From contig JAYTMT010000233.1 in assembly GCA_043728315.1 (NCBI GenBank), positions 1 through 11,883 of the forward strand: a stretch of DNA of 11,883 bases. Reading direction: 5' to 3'. The stretch is from JAAFIP01 sp043728315 (GTDB taxonomy: Bacteria; Pseudomonadota; Gammaproteobacteria; Burkholderiales; Burkholderiaceae_C). This document shows, piece by piece, positions 1-6,060 of the stretch (position 1 is the stretch's first letter; every line of letters starts with the position of its first letter). Both the position numbers and the translations under genes were made by a program. A model generated the notes under the pieces. That model ran no database searches. It saw only the letters and a program-made list of their open reading frames with translations, and was not told the origin of the DNA.

Positions 1-411
1 AGCGCCGATGCCAGCTTTCAGCGCAAAGAGGGGCACAAAGAGGGTCACAAGGAAACCGCCATCAATGCCAAAGGTTTTGAGGTGGATTTTTTGCGCCGCA
101 TGCAGGTGGATGGCGATCCGCATCCGTTTCGATTTACGGCAGATGAAGATGATCTGTGGCCCGTGCAGGCGCACCGAGCCGCAGTGCTGACCAGCGCCCC
201 GCGTTTTTCGCACGCTGTGGTTGCATCAACAGGAAAAATGGCACGGATGCGTACCATTTCCCCTGCGACTTTTGTGGAATTTAAACGCTGGATGGCCGAC
301 AAAGCCGTGTACCGCGAAGACACCAAGCGCAGACGCGATCTGCGGCAAGCATCTATCGTGCAGTCACTGCTTGACGATGGGCGGCTGTTGGCGCTGGCTG
401 GGGCGCGATGA
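1..411 (+). CDS. GSU2403-family nucleotidyltransferase-fold protein, 3' part only
   Basis: The frame is open from base 1 and ends at TGA 409-411, so only the C-terminal 136 residues are present and the true start lies left of the window. The visible part has GFEVDFLR (an acidic residue in a strand that could be the third carboxylate of the nucleotidyltransferase fold), then APRFSHAVVAS, KMARMRTISPATFVEFKRWMA and KRRRDLRQASIV. This succession (SPRF..., ...RM...P..F..HK.WL..., KRRRD..QA) is the C-terminal signature I associate with the GSU2403/NTP_transf_8 family of uncharacterised minimal-type nucleotidyltransferases. The GS...DxD catalytic core would be upstream and cannot be inspected. A GTG at 82 could be read as a start, but homology-like sequence continues upstream of it, so I treat the gene as partial. 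Substrate and role are unknown. The gene points the same way as the serine hydrolase, 86 bp downstream. Confidence 0.72.
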   Translation, partial: SADASFQRKEGHKEGHKETAINAKGFEVDFLRRMQVDGDPHPFRFTADEDDLWPVQAHRAAVLTSAPRFSHAVVASTGKMARMRTISPATFVEFKRWMADKAVYREDTKRRRDLRQASIVQSLLDDGRLLALAGAR

Positions 412-497
412 TGCTGTGGAGCTTAAAATATGAAAAAACCAAGCAATGTCAGCGCCATATGGTCATAATGCGCTATTAATTTAATACTGGTAAATAT
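412..497 (+). other. 86-bp intergenic gap before the serine hydrolase
   Basis: This short AT-richer stretch separates the nucleotidyltransferase stop from the hydrolase start. It holds an 8-bp palindrome (CCATATGG, about 459-466) and a CATAAT hexamer just after it that could be a -10 element. I see no convincing -35 at 16-18 bp, nor a T-tract terminator. A promoter for the hydrolase could lie here, but the sequence does not prove it. Confidence 0.25.
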
Positions 498-1754
498 ATG
501 AACACCCCACCCGCTTTCCCCAACGCCCAAGACTCTGATCCCATCACTCTGGGCTGGATGCAGGGCGCGCCGCCGTCTGCGGATAAATTGATTCAGTACG
601 CGGACAGCAGTTTTTATAAGTTTCCGCAGCTGCGTTGGTCGTTCTCTAATATGCGGCAGCTGCGACCCAGCACGCAGGTTTCGCGCGGGAGTGGGGCGGT
701 GTGCGCGCTGCCATATGCGCTGCGCAGCGATTTGGACGCGGTGGCTTGTCAGGTGATGTTCACGGGCGCGCCGCTCACTTGGGGCGAGGCTTTTGATGCC
801 AACTACACCGACGGCATCGTGGTGTTGCACCGTGGGCGCGTGGTGTATGAGCGCTATGCGGGTGCGCTGGATGCGGCGGGGCAGCACATAGCGCATTCGG
901 TCACCAAATCTTTTGTGGGCACCATGGCGGCCAGCTTGTTGCTTGAGGGTGCTTTAGATGATGCGCGGCTGGTCACGCACTATGTACCTGAGCTGGCCAA
1001 AAGCGGCTTGGGCAGCGCCACGCTGCGCCAAGTGATGGACATGACCAGTGGCATTCAATACTCCGAGAATTATGCCGACCCGAAGGCTGAGATTTTTGAT
1101 TTTGTGCGGGCAGGCGGCGTGTTTCCACGCCCGCCTGGTTACACCGGGCCGAGCACTTTTTATGAGACCCTGTGCGCTATCGTGGCTGAGGGTGCGCATG
1201 GGCAAGCCTTTGCCTATAAAACCGTGAACACCGACACACTGGGCTGGGTGATTCGCCGCATCACGGGGCAAAGCTTGGGGCAGCACCTGTCGCAGCGTAT
1301 CTGGAGCAAGCTGGGTGTTGAGCAAGACGCATATTTTTTAGTTGACACCGAGGGCACGGAGTTTGCTGGCGGCGGCTTCAATGCGGGGCTGCGCGACATG
1401 GCGCGCTTTGGCGAGGCCATGCGGCTTGGCGGCGCTTTTAACGGCCAGCAGATTGTGCCCACCGCCGTGGTGGACGACATCATGCTTGGTGCAAAAAAAT
1501 CAGATTTTGCTAAGGCGGGCTCACTCACTCTGCCCGGCTGGAGCTACCGCAACATGTGGTGGAATGCGCACAACGCCCACGGCGCATTCATGGCGCGCGG
1601 CGTGCATGGGCAGGCGATTTATATTGACCCGAAGGCCGAGATGGTGATCGCCAGATTTGGCTCGCACCCCATGGCCGCCAATGTGCACCTAGACCCGACC
1701 TCACTGCCAGCGTATGCAGCCTTAGCCCAGCACTTGGTGACTAATCCGGGCTAA
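498..1754 (+). CDS. Class C beta-lactamase-fold serine hydrolase (NylB / family VIII esterase-like)
   Basis: This 418-residue protein belongs to the beta-lactamase/transpeptidase-like superfamily (PF00144 type). The nucleophile motif is S134-V-T-K137 within AHSVTKSFVGT. The second motif, normally Y-x-N, is Y240-K-T-V-N244. The third motif, KTG in true beta-lactamases, is replaced near the C-terminus by a GVHGQ segment (369-372 region) followed by IYIDP. An HxG or GGQ form at this site is typical of family VIII esterases and 6-aminohexanoate-dimer hydrolases. The segment MTSGIQYSENYADP (182-195) also resembles the NylB region that carries a substrate-contacting tyrosine. There is no signal peptide, so a cytoplasmic location is expected, unlike true AmpC enzymes. 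Likely activity is hydrolysis of a small ester or linear amide; the natural substrate is unknown. The start ATG has only a weak upstream purine stretch, so a slightly later start is possible. Penicillin resistance is unlikely. Confidence 0.85.
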   Translation: MNTPPAFPNAQDSDPITLGWMQGAPPSADKLIQYADSSFYKFPQLRWSFSNMRQLRPSTQVSRGSGAVCALPYALRSDLDAVACQVMFTGAPLTWGEAFDANYTDGIVVLHRGRVVYERYAGALDAAGQHIAHSVTKSFVGTMAASLLLEGALDDARLVTHYVPELAKSGLGSATLRQVMDMTSGIQYSENYADPKAEIFDFVRAGGVFPRPPGYTGPSTFYETLCAIVAEGAHGQAFAYKTVNTDTLGWVIRRITGQSLGQHLSQRIWSKLGVEQDAYFLVDTEGTEFAGGGFNAGLRDMARFGEAMRLGGAFNGQQIVPTAVVDDIMLGAKKSDFAKAGSLTLPGWSYRNMWWNAHNAHGAFMARGVHGQAIYIDPKAEMVIARFGSHPMAANVHLDPTSLPAYAALAQHLVTNPG

Positions 1755-1787
1755 TGTTTTCGGTATTAAAACCCCAGCGCGCGCATA

Positions 1788-1878
1788 GCCCAGTCAGCTT
1801 TTTGGCTCTCCCGTCCGACCGATTTCGGTGTACCCACCGCATGAGGCAGCGGCGAGAGAGCCAAAAGGCTGGCTGGGC
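1788..1878. repeat. Long imperfect inverted repeat between convergent genes
   Basis: The left arm (1788-1810) and right arm (1856-1878) are reverse complements over 23 bp with two mismatches. Both mismatched positions could form G-U pairs in one of the two transcripts. The 45-nt spacer (1811-1855) holds a smaller ACCG-ATTT-CGGT stem at 1818-1829 and a CCGC...GCGG pair at about 1837-1852. The element fills most of the gap between the stop of the + strand hydrolase (1754) and the stop of the - strand esterase (1915). That position suits a bidirectional transcription terminator, although neither strand has a clean terminal U-tract after the stem. A dispersed palindromic (REP/MITE-like) element is an alternative. 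No target-site duplication was evident. Confidence 0.7.
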
Positions 1879-1914
1879 GCTCAATGCCAGAGTAAATTAG
1901 TAAAAGCCGAGCAG

Positions 1915-2772
1915 TTACTTGCCAGCAGGCAAACGCGCATTCATGAATTGCAGCGCATCGGCCAGCGTGTCGCGCCACACCATCCATTCATGGTCGCCAT
2001 TGACAATGCGCAGCTCAATGGCGCTGGGCTGGTGCAGGCGCAGGCGCTCGTACAGCACGGTGGTATGCAGGGCGATGCTGAAGGTGTCGTGGTCGCCGCT
2101 GTTGATATACAGGGGAACTACTGTGCCCGATTTTTTGTAGCCCTCGATGTGGCTCACATAGTTGAGTGATTTCCACAGGTCGGCATCAAATTTGCCATCT
2201 TTTTGAAACGGTGGCTGGCGCACGCCCGAGGAGTGGCTGGGGGGCACAGGGTCATACACAGCAGGGCTGAGGATGGCCGCCGCTGCAAACATGCTGGGGT
2301 ATTTCATCACCAAGTTCAGTGTGCCATAGCCACCGGCTGACAAGCCAGCAATCAGGCGCTTGCCACTGGCCGCTTCCACGCGGTATTTGGCCTCGGCGTG
2401 GGGCATGACTTCTTTGAGCAGCGCCGTTTCGCCCTTTTCTTTGGCACCATCCACCCACCATGCGGCGGTGTGGCCGGGCATGATGACTACCATGGGCACG
2501 ATCAGGCGGCGGGCAATCAGCGCGTCCATGGTTTCGCGCGCGCCGCCTTTGGCTACCCATTCATTCTCATCACCGCCAGCGCCGTGCAAAAGGTACAAAA
2601 TCGGGTAGCGTTTGTCACCTGTTTTGTAGCCGTCGGGCAGGTACACGGTGTACTTGTAGTCGCGGCCAATGGCTTCAGATTTGAAGGTTTCTAAAACAAT
2701 TTCTCCCGCTCGGGCGGCGCTGGCTAGCACCAGTGCGCAGATAAAAAAGCCCAGTAAGCGAAGGTGTTTCAT
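1915..2772 (-). CDS. Secreted alpha/beta-hydrolase, Fes/esterase-D family
   Basis: This 285-residue protein starts at ATG 2770-2772 rather than at the longer start 11 codons upstream. The sequence from 2772 begins with a clean signal peptide (MKHLRLLGFF..., hydrophobic to about residue 19, A-R-A cleavage near residue 22), and an AGGAG ribosome binding site sits 7 nt before it. The mature protein has the putative-esterase fold (PF00756): YLPDGY near the N-terminus, a LLHGAGGDENEW oxyanion region (61-72), the nucleophile elbow G143-L-S145-A-G-G, an acid in NSGDHD (likely D227) and a catalytic histidine in NGDHEWMVW (H261). Relatives include enterochelin esterase-like, feruloyl-esterase-like and S-formylglutathione hydrolase-like enzymes; the signal peptide argues for an extracytoplasmic ester substrate. 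It lies 45 bp after the GspE-like gene on the same strand and could be the last gene of the operon or a separately regulated passenger. Confidence 0.87.
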   Translation of the reverse strand: MKHLRLLGFFICALVLASAARAGEIVLETFKSEAIGRDYKYTVYLPDGYKTGDKRYPILYLLHGAGGDENEWVAKGGARETMDALIARRLIVPMVVIMPGHTAAWWVDGAKEKGETALLKEVMPHAEAKYRVEAASGKRLIAGLSAGGYGTLNLVMKYPSMFAAAAILSPAVYDPVPPSHSSGVRQPPFQKDGKFDADLWKSLNYVSHIEGYKKSGTVVPLYINSGDHDTFSIALHTTVLYERLRLHQPSAIELRIVNGDHEWMVWRDTLADALQFMNARLPAGK

Positions 2773-2779
2773 GCTTTTG

Positions 2780-2784
2780 CTCCT
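2780..2784 (-). promoter_or_regulatory. Ribosome binding site (AGGAG) of the esterase
   Basis: AGGAG on the - strand ends 7 nt before the ATG at 2770-2772. It decides the start in favour of the signal-peptide methionine over the upstream in-frame ATG at 2805, which has no such site and would place 11 charged residues before the signal peptide. Confidence 0.75.
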
Positions 2785-2817
2785 ATAAAAATTCAATGGC
2801 CGCACTACAGTCCGGTG

Positions 2818-5241
2818 CTATTTGATGCAGACCGAGCGCACCATTTTGAGATCGGTCAAGCCCATCAAAATCTTTTCCATACCGTCCATTTTGAGTGTGC
2901 GCATGCCAGTTTCCACGCTTTTGGCAAAAATCTCAGCCACCCGCGCCCGCTCTTGAATCAGTTTTTTGATCGCATCGTCGGCAATCAGCAACTCATGCAG
3001 GCCTACGCGGCCTTTGTAGCCAGTTTTGTTGCATTTGTCGCAGCCCACAGCGCGGTGCATGTGCAGTTTGCCATCGCGCCCGTAGTGTTCCATCCAGTCT
3101 TCAAGGAGCTTTTGTGATTCGCCGCCTTCGTCTTGCTTCCATGCATCGGTAAAGCGCAGTTCGTCGGCGTATTCGTGCATGAAGGTTTTGATTTCGGCGG
3201 CGCTTGGTTCGTATTCCTCTTTGCAATCACACAGGCGCTTGGCCAGGCGCTGCGCCAAAATGCCCAGCAGTGCGTCGGCAAAATTAAACGGGTCCATGCC
3301 CATGTCAAGTAGCCGCGTGATGGACTCAGGCGCTGAGTTGGTGTGCAGGGTTGAGAACACCATGTGACCAGTGAGCGATGCTTCCACGCCCATACTCACG
3401 GTTTCTTTGTCGCGGCTCTCGCCGACCATGATGATGTCGGGGTCTGCACGCAAAAAGGCGCGCATGATGAGCGCAAAATCAATCCCCGCTTTTTTGTTGA
3501 TCTGCACTTGGCGCAGGCCTTTTTGCGTGATCTCCACCGGGTCTTCCGCCGTCCAAATTTTGGTGTCGGGGGTATTGAGGAATTTTAAAATCGAGTGCAG
3601 GGTGGTAGTTTTACCCGAGCCGGTGGGCCCGCACACATAAAAAAGCCCGTAAGGTTTGGTCACGGTGCGCTCCACCCGCTCGCGGTTGTGCGCAGTGAGC
3701 CCGAGTTTGTCAAGCGGTATTGGCTCGCCAGCGGCCAAAATCCGCATCACCACGTCTTCTACCCCACCCGCTGAGGGGATGGTGGCTACACGCAGCTCAA
3801 TGTCAAGCGGCCCGTATTTTTTGAACTTGATTTTGCCGTCTTGCGGTTTGCGCTTTTCAGAAATGTCCAAATCGCACATGATTTTGAGCCGGGTGACCAT
3901 GGCTTGGCGAAACTGCGCGGGCACTTCAATATAGGGAGCCAGCGTGCCGTCAATGCGAAATCGGATGCCTGTTTTGGCCTTGCCCGGCATGGGCTCAATG
4001 TGGATGTCGGATACCTTTTGGTGGTAAGCATCAATGATGACTTTGTTGACGAATTTGACCAGCTCGTTGTCTGCGGCGGCAGATTCGAGCGCATCGTCGC
4101 TGCTGCCGTCTTCGTCAGACGAGGTGCCCAAGCCTTCTAGCAATTGGTCAATCGAACTGCCGCCAGACTCGGTGCCAAACAGCTGGCCAAGTGTTTCTTC
4201 AAATTCGGTTTGGGTGGTGACTTTATAGGCAAACTTTGTCACACGCGGGAACACCTGAGGCACCATGCGCGAGCCGCGCGTAGCTTCGGGGTCTACACAC
4301 ATCACCACCAAGCCTTCGGTGGTTTCCTCTAGTGGTATCCAGCGTTGCTCTTCCACAAACTCGCGCTTGAGCGAGGCGTGCAGCATTTCAGAGCGGATAC
4401 GCCCGCTGTTAAAGGGTTCGTAGGCCACGCCAAAAAACCGCGACAGCGATGGCCCGATTTGGCTAGGGCGAATGTGGTGCTGCGCCATTAACATGTGTTC
4501 AACGGTTTTGACCTGATCGCGGGCATCTTGCACGCATTGCTCAAGCTCGGCTTGTGAGAGCACGCCATCGCTCACCAAACCGTCAAACTTGGTGGCTTTG
4601 CGCCGCTGCACATCAATGGCCCGCTGCGCACGCTGGCGAATGGCGGTGGCCAGCGTTTTGCACAATTGGCTCGCGCCTTCCACTTCTAGGTCGCCAAAAA
4701 GCGCATTGCTTTTGTTGTTGATGACCTGCATCACGCCGTACAAATCTTGCCCATTCACAATGGGCACTACCAGCATTTGCTTGGTGCGGTAGCCAGAGCG
4801 CTTGTCCACCTCTTTGAGAAAATTCAAACTCGGGTGGATGCGTTTGAGCGCCTCGTCGTCGTACACATCGGCAATATTCACCATGGCTTTGGCCAGTGCC
4901 ACATAGCCAGCGATGCTTTGTGGGCTGATCGGCAGCTTTAAATCTTTGGCAGTTTGCAGGCCAGTTTTTATTTTGGAAATGATGGACGCTTTGTCGTCGC
5001 TGATGGCATAGATGGTGAGCCGATCCGCATTGAGCAGCTTGCAAATATCGGCACTGCAGTCCAGCATCAGCTGGTCGGTGTTGTCGGTATCGTGGATGCG
5101 GGTGGTAACGGCTTGCAGCTGCCGGAAAAACAAAGCCTCGAAAGTTACTCCACGGTTTTCAGGGGCTTGCAGTTGCGAGTGTAGGAACGCCTGTTCAGAG
5201 TCGTGGGGGGCTAGGCTGGCAGGGTTTGCAATGGCGTTCAT
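2818..5241 (-). CDS. GAF-domain GspE/PulE/PilB-type assembly ATPase
   Basis: This 807-residue secretion/pilus ATPase is well above the roughly 500-600 residues usual for GspE or PilB. The extra length is an N-terminal GAF domain (about 35-205; SADICKLLNADRLTIYAI, then VVPIVNGQDLYGVMQVINNK). A GspE_N/MshEN-like helical domain follows (about 220-350), then an acidic Ser/Asp-rich linker (358-390) and the ATPase core. The core has Walker A GPTGSGKT (538-545), an Asp box TAEDPVE (564-570), Walker B LRADPDIIMVGE (597-608, followed by SRDKET where GEIRD is usual) and a His box TGHMVFSTLHTN (624-635). The zinc-type cysteines are C671-x-C673 and C734-x-x-C737; the first pair is one residue shorter than the usual CxxC. 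The protein should form a cytoplasmic hexamer driving pilin or pseudopilin assembly. No pilin, platform or secretin gene is in the window. It starts 12 bp after the phosphodiesterase-like gene, without a clear Shine-Dalgarno sequence, so translational coupling is likely. GAF domains commonly bind cyclic nucleotides, which fits the neighbouring cyclase, but binding is not shown by sequence. Confidence 0.93.
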   Translation of the reverse strand: MNAIANPASLAPHDSEQAFLHSQLQAPENRGVTFEALFFRQLQAVTTRIHDTDNTDQLMLDCSADICKLLNADRLTIYAISDDKASIISKIKTGLQTAKDLKLPISPQSIAGYVALAKAMVNIADVYDDEALKRIHPSLNFLKEVDKRSGYRTKQMLVVPIVNGQDLYGVMQVINNKSNALFGDLEVEGASQLCKTLATAIRQRAQRAIDVQRRKATKFDGLVSDGVLSQAELEQCVQDARDQVKTVEHMLMAQHHIRPSQIGPSLSRFFGVAYEPFNSGRIRSEMLHASLKREFVEEQRWIPLEETTEGLVVMCVDPEATRGSRMVPQVFPRVTKFAYKVTTQTEFEETLGQLFGTESGGSSIDQLLEGLGTSSDEDGSSDDALESAAADNELVKFVNKVIIDAYHQKVSDIHIEPMPGKAKTGIRFRIDGTLAPYIEVPAQFRQAMVTRLKIMCDLDISEKRKPQDGKIKFKKYGPLDIELRVATIPSAGGVEDVVMRILAAGEPIPLDKLGLTAHNRERVERTVTKPYGLFYVCGPTGSGKTTTLHSILKFLNTPDTKIWTAEDPVEITQKGLRQVQINKKAGIDFALIMRAFLRADPDIIMVGESRDKETVSMGVEASLTGHMVFSTLHTNSAPESITRLLDMGMDPFNFADALLGILAQRLAKRLCDCKEEYEPSAAEIKTFMHEYADELRFTDAWKQDEGGESQKLLEDWMEHYGRDGKLHMHRAVGCDKCNKTGYKGRVGLHELLIADDAIKKLIQERARVAEIFAKSVETGMRTLKMDGMEKILMGLTDLKMVRSVCIK

Positions 5242-5253
5242 AGATGAGAATCA

Positions 5254-6045
5254 TCATATCTCAAACTCTTGCCCTGCGCGTAACCATCGGATGTCGTGTG
5301 ACACATCAATGCCGTTGGGGTGCGTCGAATCAAAACGCTGCACCTCTTCCATGATCAAGTCGGTCTCGGCGGGCTTGGTATGGGTGATATAGATGGGGTA
5401 TTTTTTGTCTTTGTCGATGCAATCGAGCTCGTCTGCCAGCGCGTTGGGTGCCAGATGCAGGCTGCGCCGCGCCAGATCGCTCTCGCGGTTGCTAAATGCG
5501 GTTTCTATCACCAGCATAGACACGTTGAGCTGGTTGATCCTCTTCCAAAAAGCCGGGTTGCGCTCGGTATCGCCCGTAAACACCCAGCAGCTGTCTCCAG
5601 AGGTAACCGCATAGCCCACAGCAGGCACGGTGTGCACAGCTGGCAAGACCTCGATCGTTTTGCCGCCCACAATCAAAGTTTGCCCCACTTTGATTTCTGA
5701 AAACCGCAAAAAAGGATTCTCTGGCGTGGGAATTCTGGAAAAATCAGGCCAAATAGTGTTGTTGAAAATATGCGCTTTGAGCGCTGCAATGGTCTCTGGC
5801 AGTGCATGCACCACAATAGGCACGGTGCGCACCGAGGCTACAGAGTCGATCATTAAAGGCAGTGCCGCTACGTGGTCAAGATGCGAATGGGTGATCAACA
5901 CACGGTCGATTTGCGCCATTTCCTCCAGTGTGAGATCGCCTACGCCTGTTCCTGCATCCACCAAAACATTGTGGTCAATTAAAAATGACGTAGTTCGACA
6001 GCCTTTGGCAATCGCGCCGGAGCAGCCGAGCACACGTACAAGCAT
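5254..6045 (-). CDS. Metallo-beta-lactamase-fold protein, probable class II cyclic-nucleotide phosphodiesterase
   Basis: This 263-residue cytoplasmic protein has the metallo-beta-lactamase motif H53-S-H55-L-D57-H58, a further histidine in PAVHTVPAVGY (H138), the bridging acid in FTGDTERN (D159) and a last histidine in YITHTKP (H222), giving a complete two-metal site. An N-N-T-I-W-P-D-F stretch (95-102) and IETAF (180-184) resemble class II 3',5'-cyclic-nucleotide phosphodiesterases (PDEase_II, PF02112; CpdP of Vibrio, yeast PDE1, Dictyostelium PdsA) more than beta-lactamases, glyoxalases or RNase Z. Unlike periplasmic CpdP it lacks a signal peptide, so it would act on intracellular cAMP or cGMP. 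It starts 15 bp after the cyclase stop with a good AGGA site, so maker and probable breaker are co-translated. RNase Z-like or other phosphodiesterase activity remains possible. Confidence 0.82.
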   Translation of the reverse strand: MLVRVLGCSGAIAKGCRTTSFLIDHNVLVDAGTGVGDLTLEEMAQIDRVLITHSHLDHVAALPLMIDSVASVRTVPIVVHALPETIAALKAHIFNNTIWPDFSRIPTPENPFLRFSEIKVGQTLIVGGKTIEVLPAVHTVPAVGYAVTSGDSCWVFTGDTERNPAFWKRINQLNVSMLVIETAFSNRESDLARRSLHLAPNALADELDCIDKDKKYPIYITHTKPAETDLIMEEVQRFDSTHPNGIDVSHDIRWLRAGQEFEI

Positions 6046-6051
6046 TCTTGG

Positions 6052-6057
6052 TTTCCT
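6052..6057 (-). promoter_or_regulatory. Ribosome binding site (AGGAAA) of the phosphodiesterase-like gene
   Basis: The - strand reads AGGAAA with its AGGA core 8 nt from the ATG at 6043-6045. It lies between the cyclase stop (6061-6063) and this start. This supports the 6045 start and independent ribosome entry within a tight operon. Confidence 0.6.
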
Positions 6058-6060
6058 GTT

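Noticed and set aside
498..1754. True class C beta-lactamase (AmpC)
   Set aside because: There is no signal peptide and the KTG motif is missing, so the resistance role is not supported.
1788..1878. Integron attC site
   Set aside because: The inverted repeat has the right general size, but I could not find the conserved GTTRRRY and RYYYAAC core pair at its ends, and no integrase is present.
1766..1987. Small 73-aa gene on the - strand between hydrolase and esterase
   Set aside because: It overlaps the end of the esterase gene and the inverted repeat, has no domain or ribosome binding site, and is explained by repeat sequence read as protein.
4450..4582. c-di-GMP-binding MshEN domain in the GspE-like ATPase
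   Set aside because: The domain position is right, but the RLGxxL...G-L-I motif that binds c-di-GMP is not recognisable, so binding is not claimed.
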